In this document: positions 22,142 to 33,790 of the stretch, piece after piece
Layout of the letters: every line of letters begins with the position of its first letter
Position numbering within the stretch: position 1 is the stretch's first letter
DNA from: Sodiomyces alkalinus F11
Lineage: Eukaryota > Ascomycota > Sordariomycetes > Glomerellales > Plectosphaerellaceae
DNA length: 64,000 nucleotides
Direction: 5' to 3'
Assembly: GCF_003711515.1 (NCBI RefSeq)
Contig: NW_021167081.1
Location: 1,951,170 to 2,015,169, forward strand
Program-made: the position numbers and the translations under genes
Notes under the pieces: generated by a model
Seen by the model: only the letters and a program-made list of their open reading frames with translations
Databases searched by the model: none
Told to the model about the DNA's origin: nothing

Positions 22142-22921
22142 TTGCGATGCGGACGACTGCGTACCGAGGACGGTAATGACGCGTCAAGAAGCCCAAAACG
22201 AAAGAAATACAGTAGTCGTAGCGTTGTCACCAAATGTGCAGGGGCTACCGGCTAATTACCGGCCACCATTGGCTCAATTGCCGTGGCATCTTATCCGTAG
22301 GCCTCTGAATTGGTCGCAGCCTGATTCGCTAAACTGGCCATAGGGCTGATGTGGGGGTTCAACGGGGCCTCGTCATCTTGATCTGAGGGAGGTGATTGAT
22401 CGTACCCTATCTTGGTACTCCGTGTAAGGTCGACGCATTGCTATCCTTTGCTTCTCAACAAAGTGGGTAGTGAAATAAGTTACCTCGGAAACTGTCATAC
22501 CAGGAAAAAGGCAAAGACGAAAAAACAAAGTGTGTGTATGTATCTGTAGCTACCTTATTAAGGGAGTGAGCCGAGGTGGGTGGACAACGGGTTCGGCCTC
22601 GGTGTCCCAGGTAGGAATGGTTGGAATTGTTGATTACGTAGCGCTTGACAAAGTCCAAGGATTGCTCGGATTGGAACGAGGTGTGTGTCCATGGAAACTG
22701 TGGCTAGGTACGCAAGACGCTGCCACTGACTCTGATGGCGATTCAATCCAAATCAAAGTCAAATAACGGTGATGGCGCATCATCATTGGTTGATTGCGGC
22801 CAAATTTCCCTCGCGAGATGTGTGCGAAGTCGAATACAGGTAGGCAAATGTGATCCCCATCGCTATTCGTCCATGGGAAGGAAATCGAAATGTGAAGTAC
22901 CTTACCTTATTCGGACGGAGT

Positions 22922-22935
22922 ACGGAGTACTCCGT
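22922..22935. repeat. perfect 14-bp palindrome ACGGAGTACTCCGT
   Basis: The sequence equals its own reverse complement. It is the most complete example of the TACGGAGTA/TACTCCGTA motif that recurs in gene-free parts of this window. Confidence 0.9.
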
Positions 22936-25288
22936 TGGTGTTTTCAATGCCAGACGGGCTACCGACGCAATGCTGTGTGTGGATGGTAGATGGTACCTTA
23001 TGTACCTATCGTAAGAGCACCCCCAATCACGTATTCTGTCGATGTGATGAGGCCTACCGTAAGGATGGATGGCTCATCTACCCTTATTAAAGTCACCGAG
23101 CGATACTTGTACACAGCAAATACCCTAGACGCGTCTCCTGGTTCGTCCATATTCCAGCATATCCGTACCTACTTCATGCGAATATAAGGTAAGGTATGCA
23201 TACAGTGTTTAGCGGAGAGAATGTACTGTACTCCGTACACGTACTTCGTACGGAGCATTCGTAATGCGAATGAATGAATGTATGTACGAAGTGAAAAGAA
23301 GCGACTGCGAAAACGTGCCAGGCGACTCTTCTTCTGCCAAGGTGTCCAGAACCGAACTGTTGGTGATGGGTGATGGGGTGACCCGCGACGACCCCCCCTC
23401 GTAAGGGACGACGACAAAAACGCCCGCCGAGAAACGATTGGTTCAACGTCGCCATTGTCTTACACTAGACCGTCGCATCTGACAGACGAGTACATTTCCA
23501 GACATTTCCGTCTTGAACTGGCGTCGCAGCTTGTTCCGTTGTGTTGTGGAATGGGTCACTGTGCTGCTGTCTGTTCATGACGAGCATTGGTAGCCACTAG
23601 CAAGGGTCAATACTTCGTTCGCACAATCGATAATTAGGTAGCAAACAGAAGCGGAATATTCGGCACGTCGAAGGGAAGAATGTCGGAAACAGAACAGATT
23701 GCAGCGGGTTGCCTCTTCCCACCACGGCCGTTGGGCCGTTGGGGTGGATACTGGGATTCCTACTGCGTAAGGTAAGGTAATTAATAATTACCTGATTGAA
23801 CCAAGCTATTGCGTAGTTCAACTACCGGTACATAGGCATGGTGGAGACGACGGGTGACATGGCGTTGCTTTGTATCCGTACGAAGGATTCGTAAGGTAGA
23901 ATACACTAAGGTATTACAACGTACCTTATTAGGTTCCGTCGCTGTCAGACGTACGTATCTACGGATACTGGTTATTCGCCGACGGGCGCGTTTTTGTCTG
24001 TTAGCAAGCAAGCAACATCATCATAACTTCTCTTCTTTCTTATTATTATTTGTCTTAGGACTCAGATGCACTCAGGACCGTCTCACGAGCAGAGTTGCTG
24101 CAGAGTTGACTTCCATCATCGCTCGGCGTTTCCCGTCATCTCGTACTTTCGGTGGGACGAATATGTGTATGTACATAAAGGTACGTAAATGTAAATACCT
24201 TAAGGTATCTGCGCTTTCTTCTTCTCCCTCCGAGCTGTCTGCGGTTTTGCTCCGCCACATAAGGTAGACCCAGAGGATTCGCGACCGGACTGCCATTGGT
24301 CGGTGGGTCACGTTAAGGTGGGGCCCGATTTAGGCAGCAGCCCTCGCCTTAAGTCGAGACGCCGAGACTCCGCAACTCCTATTTGTCTCGGTCACCCACT
24401 CTGGGTTTCTAAGCAACTCTACCTTAGTCTGTACTCTCGTCACGCCTCAACCACTTTGGCCTCAACTCCAAGAACCTGACCGACTCCGTACTTTCTCGAC
24501 ATCCTGCTCCCCAGGACACTGTCTGGAAACGTACTCGGTTGACAGGACTCGCCTACGAGGACTGGGAGAGTCCTCGCGTCAACTATCCGCATTTCGTCTG
24601 CCAGCAATCGCCTTCCTCGTCATTCCATCCATATCCAGTTCGGGTTTCCTATACTCTCGACTCTCTACTCTCCTTTCCCCGCGACTTCGACGAACCTCCC
24701 GCCCTTCCTTGCGCATTCGTTTCGCGTCTCGTTCGGGCACTATTATTATTTTACAGCATAACCTCCCGCTCCTCTCGACATATATCCGCTTTGCCTCCCC
24801 GCTCCTGCTCCGTCGTCCACTCTCCGCTTTCCCCCATTACTCTCTACCTACGTCGTATTATTATTACTATTGAGCAGTCGACCTCGTCCTTGGGTGGGCT
24901 GCGCCTCGTTGGACGTTGACGAGGCCGTTACCATTTTTGTACCACCGTTACTTGTAAGGACTAATTACCCACCAGTCTATCTCTATCTTCCAGTGTTCCT
25001 GCTCTGCGTCAGCATTGCAATTTGGCCTCTTGCCTTCTTCCCCGTCTCCAATCCCCCCGTCTATTTTCTCTGCCCCGATCCGCTCCTTCACCACCCCAGA
25101 GTCTTGTCGCCGTGACTCACACTGGCTGCTTTGTCCGATCCCCTGTTCACACTTGTCCTTTATCCCCGGTCCTCCTCTATTTGCCGAAGACAAACTAACC
25201 TCTGGATCTCCAGGTTTTAGGACTCTCGTCCGCACATAAGCAGACTGGCTCCCCAACATACTAAAATACCTTTTCCTCTACCTTCGCC

Positions 25289-27679
25289 ATGGCCTGCCAG
25301 CACCCTCGCCGTAGGACTCCGCCTGCTTGCCCGGATGCCTCTGTCGGCAATGGTTTGAGCCTTAAGACCAACATGACCCTCCGTAAGGCTGCTACCTTCC
25401 ACTCATCTTCCACATCGTCTTCGCTTGCCGCCTTCGTTCCTCCCGCACTCGGCCGGTCGCAGTCGAGCCTCGAAGATGTCGTAGATGCTCATCGTCGCCG
25501 TATGGCATTCATCGTCGACATCTTCGACAGCTCCCTCAGCCTGGACGACGACGCCCGTACGCCTTCAGCTCCCGCGCCTCTCCGCGACGAAAGCTATCCC
25601 GTCCCCCGGGGCCTCCTTCCGCCCCCCGTTGTGGACCCAGCCGTCGTCGCCGCCGCCGCCGCCTTGAAGACACCAACCGAGAGACACATCATCCGTCCGA
25701 GACACCGCCGTTCGTCCCGTCATCACGAGTCAGACAGCGGTCTCGGCACTTCGCTTGGGTCGACAAACGAGAAGCAGTCGGCTGTTTCCATCTCAAAGAC
25801 GGCCACCAAGGCCTCCGCCATTACCAGATCCGCCGCAGCGTCCTCCTCTACGATGGAGAGCCTACCCGGCCTCGGCCCGAAGGCCATCAGCCGTATCCAT
25901 CAGCGTGTTCTTCACCCTTTGCGGGCCAAGGCTTCCCTGAAAGACTTTGAGTCTATCGTCTTGGACGTTCCTAGGCGTATTCGCGAGAAGGAAATTGTTT
26001 GCCTCAGGGACCTCGAGAAGACCCTCATCTTCATGGCACCGGTAAGTCAACTCGGGCTTCGTTTCGAGGCTTGGGCCAATGCTTATAAGACGTCGATGAA
26101 GGAGAGGGCGAAAACGGCAAACCTGTACCTCGACTTCTGCCTTACGTCCATTCAATGCATCCAAGCGACCGTCGAATATATCAGCGACCGAGAGCAGATC
26201 CGGCCCAACGATCGCCCGTACACTAACGGATATTTCATCGACCTCGTGGAGCAGATTCACCAATACGCTCATCAGCTCGCTGCAGCTAAGGAGGCCGACG
26301 ACATGGATGTGGACCCGTACGTTTCTGTGTCCCTCGACTCGGCAACTTTTTCGTCGCACGGCTGTGTTGACCCTGGTTCTAGTACCGACGAAATCAAACT
26401 CTTCGGCGGTGTTTCAGTGAACGGTCGCCCTGCGGAGCTTGTCCGCGTCCGCAAGGACGGAAAGGCCATCTCTATGGCCACAGGCTTGCCCGTGGACCTT
26501 GACGACGAGGCGAAAGGTTCCCCCAAGCTGAAGCGGTCTCTGAGCCAGCAGCTCGAGGACGAAGAAGAAATTCTACGATCCATGGCCCGACGGAAGAAGA
26601 ATGCCACCCCCGAGGAGCTCGCGCCCAAGAAATGCCGGGAGCCCGGCTGCAACAAGGAGTTCAAGCGTCCCTGCGACTTGACGAAACATGAGAAGACGCA
26701 CTCTCGCCCTTGGAAGTGCCCTCTCACGACCTGCAAGTATCACGAGTACGGCTGGCCAACGGAGAAGGAGATGGACCGTCATATCAATGACAAGCACTCG
26801 GCCGCGCCTGCCATGTTCGAGTGCCACTACAAACCTTGCCCCTACAAGTCCAAGCGCGAATCCAACTGCAAGCAGCACATGGAGAAGGCCCACGGCTGGA
26901 CGTACGTTCGCACCAAGACCAACGGCAATAAGTCCGCAAGCAAGGCCGCCAGCTCGACCCAGCCGACCCCGCAGCTGGGCACCATGCCTACTCCCTCAAG
27001 CAGTCACAGCATCGCTACGCCGCCTGAACAACACGTGGATCAGTTCGTCTCCCTGGGGAGCGACGATAACGGCGGCATTGACTTCCCCGCGTACATGTCC
27101 TCCGAGGAGTTCAATGACCAATACATGTCCATGATTGGCGAACAGCCAGCCTTGACCGTGGAAGATATCAATCTCGAGCTCTCGCCGACTGATCACAACA
27201 CGCCGTCGACTGATTCGTCGTACGGAAGATACTCGACCTACCAAGAAGGCCCGGACTTTATCATCCACGACGATATCTATAACGCTCATGTTCAGGTCCC
27301 GCCGACACTCTGGCAGGCCGATGGCAAACTGATGCCTGGTCTGCCGGGCTTCCAGACAGTGTCCATGTGCCAGCCTCACCCTGCGCAACCACAGGTAGCT
27401 CCGCACTTTTCCCCGACGGGACAGACGAATGCCGTGTTGTTTACGCCCAATTCACTGGGTGAAGTGGATGAAGGATTTGATGATTTCCCGGTGACCGGCG
27501 ATGACTTCCAGCTCTTTCCGAACACCGGTCTGACCAAAGAAGACCAATTTGACTCCCTCTTCGGCGAGGTACCTAGCGCGGGCCTTGGATTTTCGCAGAC
27601 CAACTCTCAAGTTCTCTTTCCCGCCGACATGGACTGGGCCCACATGGAGTATCAGGCCTACCACCAGCAACAGCAGTAG
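25289..27679 (+). CDS. C2H2 zinc-finger transcription factor
   Basis: A single open frame encodes 796 aa. The zinc-finger region spans about residues 449-532: KKCREPGCNKEFKRPCDL followed by TKHEKTH, then WKCPLTTCKYHEYGW and DRHINDKH, then FECHYKPCPYKSKRE and CKQHMEKAHGW. This gives three Cys2His2-type units with unusual spacing. A basic/acidic region precedes them (RSLSQQLEDEEEILRSMARRKK). Residues about 200-330 form a conserved-looking helical N-terminal domain (LRDLEKTLIFMAP, RFEAWANAYKTSMKERAKTANLYLDFCLTSI). The C-terminus is acidic and Gln/Pro-rich with FDSLFGEV and GFDDFPVTGDDF, likely activation segments, and ends in a Gln run. The finger block resembles a class widespread in Pezizomycotina; I cannot assign a named regulator. 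A GTAAGT at 26042 lies inside apparently coding sequence and was not used. Confidence 0.88.
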   Translation: MACQHPRRRTPPACPDASVGNGLSLKTNMTLRKAATFHSSSTSSSLAAFVPPALGRSQSSLEDVVDAHRRRMAFIVDIFDSSLSLDDDARTPSAPAPLRDESYPVPRGLLPPPVVDPAVVAAAAALKTPTERHIIRPRHRRSSRHHESDSGLGTSLGSTNEKQSAVSISKTATKASAITRSAAASSSTMESLPGLGPKAISRIHQRVLHPLRAKASLKDFESIVLDVPRRIREKEIVCLRDLEKTLIFMAPVSQLGLRFEAWANAYKTSMKERAKTANLYLDFCLTSIQCIQATVEYISDREQIRPNDRPYTNGYFIDLVEQIHQYAHQLAAAKEADDMDVDPYVSVSLDSATFSSHGCVDPGSSTDEIKLFGGVSVNGRPAELVRVRKDGKAISMATGLPVDLDDEAKGSPKLKRSLSQQLEDEEEILRSMARRKKNATPEELAPKKCREPGCNKEFKRPCDLTKHEKTHSRPWKCPLTTCKYHEYGWPTEKEMDRHINDKHSAAPAMFECHYKPCPYKSKRESNCKQHMEKAHGWTYVRTKTNGNKSASKAASSTQPTPQLGTMPTPSSSHSIATPPEQHVDQFVSLGSDDNGGIDFPAYMSSEEFNDQYMSMIGEQPALTVEDINLELSPTDHNTPSTDSSYGRYSTYQEGPDFIIHDDIYNAHVQVPPTLWQADGKLMPGLPGFQTVSMCQPHPAQPQVAPHFSPTGQTNAVLFTPNSLGEVDEGFDDFPVTGDDFQLFPNTGLTKEDQFDSLFGEVPSAGLGFSQTNSQVLFPADMDWAHMEYQAYHQQQQ

Positions 27680-28443
27680 AGGGATTTTTTTTTACGACGT
27701 TAATGATATGACCAAGGCATTTCATATCTTGCCGAACGAAGATTGTCAAGAGAGAGGAGCGACAGTGGTCTCAAGTTCTGAGACTAACGATGTGATAATT
27801 TGGCGATTTTGTTTTGACTGGAAATCACTTTCCTTATTACTCTCCTCATTCTCGACTGTGCACTTCTCCTTTCACTTGAGATAATCTTTTTTTTTTTCTC
27901 TTTTTTCTTCTCCTTGAGAGGATGGCCCGCTCTGGTTGTGGAACTGGTTGACAACTTGGAGGAATGATTTGGCGGTGGGCACAGCCAAGGAGACTTGGGA
28001 TTAGGATCAGGAACAAACGCCGTCAGACTGCAGAAGTGGGATTATTCTCGCTTGGATATCTGCACTCACAGCGTATTGTCGTTTTATGTAGATCCAGCGC
28101 AGTTGCTGAAAATTAGTATCACATGGGATTTTCGGACATTCAACTCCATCCTCCGTCTCATTTGGCTGTCACTTTATTATTACACCCTCGCTCGTCCCTG
28201 TGAGCTCGCAGCGACACGCTTCTCGGTAGGTGCTCTACGGTTCTCAAACTTTTTCCATGGTCCTTTTGAAATAATTGAAATTCGAACAGGACCTTCATGA
28301 CTAACCCTGTCTTGAATTCAATGTGTATTCTTGTAATTATGTTGTGTCCGGTCGACGTACGAAGTAATATCAAAAGAATGTGGCTGACAACAGAGTCATC
28401 GCCGGTTGCTTATACTGTAGCTGGGGCTGGGCGAGACTACATA
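27680..28443. other. 3' flank of zinc-finger gene up to the TIR element
   Basis: Ordinary composition, with T-rich tracts near 27890-27910 that fit a 3' UTR. No gene is supported. It ends where the inverted-repeat element begins with TAAACTG. Confidence 0.5.
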
Positions 28444-28482
28444 TAAACTGATATCCAACCACGAGGCTAAGCTAAGGGTAGG
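28444..28482 (+). repeat. left TIR of the 5.35-kb element
   Basis: Begins TAAACTGATATCCAACC and ends GCTAAGGGTAGG. It pairs with 33752-33790 on the other strand, 36/39 identical. Confidence 0.9.
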
Positions 28483-28848
28483 AATAGGGGGGTGGCTAGG
28501 AAAGGTTAAGCTAAGGGTAGGTGTGGGGCTAAGTTTTAATTAGTCGAATAGAGGAATAGTGGAATACCGGAATAACGGTATAGGGGAAACGTTTCTCCAG
28601 TCTTTACGAGTCACGTCGTAACACGTTAACGTGTTATTCCCCTCTTTTTCGTAGCGTTAACGTTATTATATCTCTTTCCTTTCACCACTACTCTATATTT
28701 TTATAGAGAGTGTTTTCGTGCTATCACTATTACCCTCTATTAATACTTTTATCATTAACTATATTAATTTATTTATCTTCCTCGTTATCTTCAGGTATAT
28801 TTTCCTATCAGAATCGATTCTTTAGTGTTTTATGTCTCTAACCGCGTT

Positions 28849-28898
28849 AGAAACGATTCGGGAACGATTCGGGAACGATTAGGAAACGTTTTAGAAAC
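28849..28898 (+). repeat. 11-bp periodic array, left end of element
   Basis: Four consecutive 11-bp units, AGAAACGATTC, GGGAACGATTC, GGGAACGATTA and GGAAACGTTTT, followed by AGAAACC. Related units recur inside the element near 29487, 29928, 31549 and 32298. Confidence 0.85.
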
Positions 28899-31800
28899 CT
28901 TTTTAACCCCCTCTAAAATTTCTCCTATAGAATTCGCGATAATACCCTCTAACTACAGAGATACGGAGGTATACTAGTAGTATATAAATAGGGAAGATAG
29001 TAATAAACGTCCTAGAAATCTACTAGAATTTAAGACGGACGGTATAAGTATACTCGTTAATCTAATACACTATAGTTTACTAACACTTCTATAAGACTAG
29101 TAAGGTTATCCTAGTAGCGGGAGAGATATACTACCGCTTTATAGAAGAAGACGGCGAGCTCTACTTTAATATAAGTATTTTCCTATTCACGAAATAGCGA
29201 TAAGGCTTTAATTAATTTATTCTATATAGCGCTCTAAATTTTCCTTGATTAGTGCACTAAAAAGATATATCTATAAGACACACTATATATAGGCCGCTCT
29301 AAGTGTTTCGGGCTCTCTTAACGCTCGTGATAATACCCGCACCGCTTAATATTACCGATCGATACGAAACCTTACTCTTATTATTAACGGTTAGCTTAAT
29401 ACTCCTCGTAAGGCTAAAGCAGTGGCTAAAGATATATATCTTCGTAATATTCCGCGAAATAATAAAGGAAATATAAGGACTATTTCAGAAACGATTCCGA
29501 ACCTATTTAGAAACGCGTGCTAATATATCTATTTTACTAGCCCGATATCCTTCGTATAAAAATAGATCTTTTCGGCTAGAGTTTAGAGGAACGTTACCAG
29601 GCGTGCATAGAGTAGAACTCTATTAGTCGTAGTATATTCTATTGTATTTTTCTATTAGTATCTTTTACTAATAGTATCTATTGTATAGGCTACTCCCCCC
29701 CTTATTACGACTATCTTTATATAGTCTAGGCTAAGTATCGCTATAATAATATAGCGGATAGTAAAATAGTCTCGGGTAAGTTTACTACTCTTTATAAAAT
29801 AAAAACTAATAGACTAATATATATTTTACTAGATTTCCCTAAGGCCGTCCGCCCCCCTCCCCGTCACTATCGGGTCTTATAGGCCTATAATACTACTCCT
29901 AATAATAAGGAGTAAGTAGTTATTTATAAAACGTTTTAGAAACGTTTCTATTATATCGGGGTTTTACTATTTCGGACTTCACGATAATAATTAGGCGTCT
30001 ATAAAGGCGTTTTTTTATAAGATATAGCTTTTTTTTTAAGAATACCCTATAATAATACGAATAATAATACCGATAACTAAAGTCTTCTTACCTATCTAAC
30101 TCGGTTATCCTAAACGTAATAATAACTCTCTTTCAAGTTCGATCCGCTTTAGCTTAAGCGTATAACGCCGCTTATCTTTAAGCCTTCGCCTCTTAATTTC
30201 AGCCTCTAATTCACGATCTTTTTAAGCTATCTTATATCTACGTTCCTCTATATTAAGAGACCTCTCCTTAAAAGATAAAGAAGCTTATAAAGCCTAAATC
30301 TAACCTAGGGTAGCCTGCTAATACAGATTACGTGGATTTAGGCGTTAACTTCGTAAGCATCTTAGAGGGACCCCGCTTAATAATACACTCCTTATACTTC
30401 GTGCTAGAGAACTTCGAGAATCCGACTCTATATCGTTTTAATCGAATACGCCAAAATCTTCCGAAGGGTTAAGCGGTAACCTCGAAATCGATCGGCTACT
30501 TAATACTACACGGCTTCGCGACCGATCACGAAATTCCTCCTCTTATTCGGTATTAGTCTTATGCAGTTTTCTTTCTAGAATACTATAAGGTTAGTAACTC
30601 TTCTGCTATATATACTAAAATAATAAAGCTTACTTTTACGACCTAAGTAGTTATCTACCCGGCCTCTTATACTAGTATTCCGCTATAATCCTAGGACTTA
30701 AAGAGAACGCATCGTAAAATCTCTTAAGATTAGATTCTAATTATAATCGCGATATCTAATAGACTTAGTAAGTAGGTTCGGTATAACTTAAGCTAAACTT
30801 ACCTATTAATTACTTTAAGGATATAGATATTTCGCCTAGTCTATAAGTATAAGGCTTAATATATAACCTCGACTATATTTAAATTATCGGTAATTAGTAC
30901 CTAATCTTTAGCGGGAATACTTAAGGTAGCTTAGTAAAATCCTATAGCGATATATAGAAAGCGTTTATATATAGCCTAGTTATAATACTAGGGAAATCTC
31001 CCTAGTAAATTGGTTAGTTTTAGTTACCCTACCGAAAACGTTTCCTAATTATCGCTAAGTTATTCTATAATTATTTCCGAATAATACTAGAATCGTGTCC
31101 GAATTATTTCTAGATAATTTCGGGGAAAAGCTCACGGCTAATCTTATCATATAGGTTATTATAATTCTCTCGAGTCTAGTATTCTAGTAAACTTATAAGG
31201 ATTCGGTAGTATAATCCTTCCCCTTATTCTAGGTCACCTCCTAAAACACTTTTAACACCACGCCGAAAATAAACTATATAAAGTCTTATATAGTAAGTTA
31301 CCTAAGTTTCCTAAGGCTCTTTAAGCTAGTACCTCTCCTAAAGGTATTTTCTAAAGCCTTCAATCGCTAGTAAAGCCTAGTCTAAAGTCACCCTAAAAAG
31401 ACCCGTGCTATAAAGGAATTTCCACTAAATTAGGATACTATACTTATCCTTAAGGATCCGGAAGACCTGCCGAAATATATAAAGATATATCTTTATTATC
31501 TCCGAGTTTATATAGCACCTTACTAAAAGGAGCACTAATATATATTAGAAACGATTCAGAAATAATTCGGGAACAATTCGGGTATATACCTTTTTCCGAG
31601 TTTTAACTATACTATACCTAAATAATTTCTTTTTACTTCACGCCGCTAATATATTTATAGTTAGTATTAACGAAAAAGGAAATTATATCAGGAAACTTCT
31701 ATTATTTTACCTATTCCTTAAAAAAGCAGATTACTATATAGTTATATCGTGATTAGTATAAATACTAGATATACTAATATAGGCTATTAGAATCTTCTCT

Positions 31801-33515
31801 ATAACTATAGGTACTAAGGTAGTATACTTATATATATTCGTTAGTTTGCCTCTTTTATCTACTCTAGAGCTAAAGTAAGACCTCGACCGCCTTATAGAAA
31901 GAGGATAATCTACTACTTACGAATAATATACCGAAGGTAATCGGTATTCGTAAGGCTAGTATAAATATCCATAATCGTCTTACCTTTAAATTCTACCACG
32001 AATTACCTAAGTTTACTCGACTTAAGGAACGCGTTTAGTATAGTTATCGGTTTATTGATTTTCGCGAGTACTTAAGTAATACTATTAATAACTAATAAGG
32101 GGGCTTTTAAAAGCGGTAGGGGAGGGTAGACGTGTATTCTATATAAGGTTATAATAATCCACGGTGTTATATTAAAATCGTATAGCATAAAAAATCGAAA
32201 TTCGACGTTGTATTTTCGCCGTTGAATTTCTCCAGGTCCCGTAATATATATATTATCTATAAAAGAGAGTTAGAGTATAAGTGAAATATAGTCTCTAAAT
32301 CGTTTCCGAATCGTTCCCGAATCGTTTCTAAATAATTTCGGGAATTATATACTATATATCCTTCGTTTTCTACGGTTCGTTATAAAGAAGTAGCAGTTCT
32401 TATCAGGATTCGCTAGTATTCCGTGCACCATTAGATTAAAAGTCTATCTAATAAGGTCTATATAAGGGTAAAAGACCGAAGGAATAATCGCGAGAAAGTA
32501 ACGACGCGTTATTACGCCTAGTAACTAAGACTAGCACCGTATACGATATTATTAAAAGTCGGTAAGGTGCTATAATTAATTAGAAATAATTCGAGATAAT
32601 GTAAATACCGAAAATATTATACTTATATAGTAGATACTAGAGTCCACGACTAGAATACACGTTTCTTCCCGGTCTATATAAGCAGTCCTTTTACTGAATC
32701 TTCCTTTCACTACCTATACCTATCTAAAATAATATTAATACCTATACTTCTTAATCTAAACGCGTTTTACTTACCCTAAAGCCTTTTTCTATATAGTAAG
32801 CTCCTTAACTTCGGATCTTCTTACACTAATTTAATTAAGTAGCTATAGTATAACACTTTTATAATAGAAGTCTAATTCTAAAAGATATTAGCAAGCTTTA
32901 CCACCTTAATAGGTATAAGTATAGCGAAATACTAGTATATCTCTAAATATAGTATTAGTAGCCCGAAAACCTAGTTATTTTCGAGCTATTTCGTACTAGA
33001 TCTAAAAGAGGTTAGTAATTAAGAAAATACCTTAAATAAAAGTATAACGTACGATTTTCTATAGAGAATTTTTCTCTTTATTATTTAAAATATCTACTAG
33101 GATAATAACGGCTACTCTAGCAGGTGATATTTAAGGTATCTTAGGAATTCTAGCGGTATATAGGATATTATCGACCTATATAGCGCGAGAGCCTAGGGTA
33201 AGTCTTCTATTACTATATGTGGCGGTAGAAATTAAAATTAGGACGTTTTCCTCCTTAGATAGAATCTAATCTTAGTAAGTAATAGGTAATATAAAGTAGT
33301 AGTTAGTAAATACTTACTTATTTAACTTAATTCCTTAGGATAACGTCTTATAGTACTCGGCGACTCGGATAAAGTCTATAAAGATATAGTCTTTAATTCT
33401 TATTTTTAATAAATCTAAGATTATAAAAGTCATCTTCCTATTCTTTTAGGTCTTTAACCTCTTCTCGCGGCTAAATCTCACTATTAGGATCTAGTTCCGT
33501 GTAAGAAGTTATCCC

Positions 33516-33581
33516 GAATCGTTTCTAAATCGTTCCTAAATCGTTCCTGAATCGTTTCTAAATCGTTTCCGGCCCGTTTTC
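33516..33581 (-). repeat. 11-bp periodic array, right end of element (inverted)
   Basis: Six consecutive 11-bp units on the plus strand: GAATCGTTTCT, AAATCGTTCCT (twice), GAATCGTTTCT, AAATCGTTTCC and GGCCCGTTTTC. They are the reverse-complement form of the left array, so the two arrays are inverted relative to each other, like the TIRs. Confidence 0.85.
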
Positions 33582-33751
33582 CGTCTCTTTATCTATTTAT
33601 CACCACCTCCTACTCTACTTATTACCCCTCACTTATTTACCCCTCATGTTAATACCGGATACTTCAGGCATATACACTTATTATATAACCCAGCATAGAC
33701 CACGCCCTATAGCAACTCTCAGCTCAACTATCTACCCTACTCTGCCCCACA

Positions 33752-33790
33752 CCTACCCTCAGCTTAGCCTCATGGTTAGATATCAGTTTA
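33752..33790 (-). repeat. right TIR of the 5.35-kb element
   Basis: The reverse complement begins TAAACTGATATCTAACC and ends GCTGAGGGTAGG, pairing with 28444-28482. Confidence 0.9.

Larger units (their letters stand above)
20710..25288. other. 4.6-kb gene-free region with short palindromes and a 5' leader
   Basis: No supported gene. The left part (20710-22000) is ordinary intergenic sequence. A 25-bp near-perfect inverted repeat lies at 22026-22141. From 22400 to 24270 there are many TACGGAGTA, AAGGTACCTTA and CCTTACCTTA motifs, including a perfect 14-bp palindrome at 22922-22935. From about 24400 to 25288 the plus strand is CT-rich and carries ATTATTATT tracts, consistent with a long promoter and leader for the zinc-finger gene. 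Confidence 0.5.
28444..33790. mobile_element. 5.35-kb RIP-degraded TIR DNA transposon
   Basis: The ends are terminal inverted repeats. 28444-28482 and the reverse complement of 33752-33790 match at 36 of 39 positions and all three differences are transitions. Looser similarity continues to about 90 bp, including a second GCTAAGGGTAGG-like subterminal unit at 28508-28519. The outermost bases read TAAACTG...CAGTTTA, so a TA target duplication is possible but cannot be told apart from the TIR itself. The interior is extremely AT-rich and dominated by TA dinucleotides, with CA and TG nearly absent. No open frame above about 60 codons is apparent between roughly 28370 and 33640, which is the signature of repeat-induced point mutation. 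No transposase can be read, so the superfamily is open. It lies between the zinc-finger gene and mph1. Confidence 0.85.

Noticed and set aside
26042..26047. GTAAGT as a possible intron donor in the zinc-finger gene
   Set aside because: The surrounding frame remains open and protein-like, with helical composition on both sides, so it is treated as coding.
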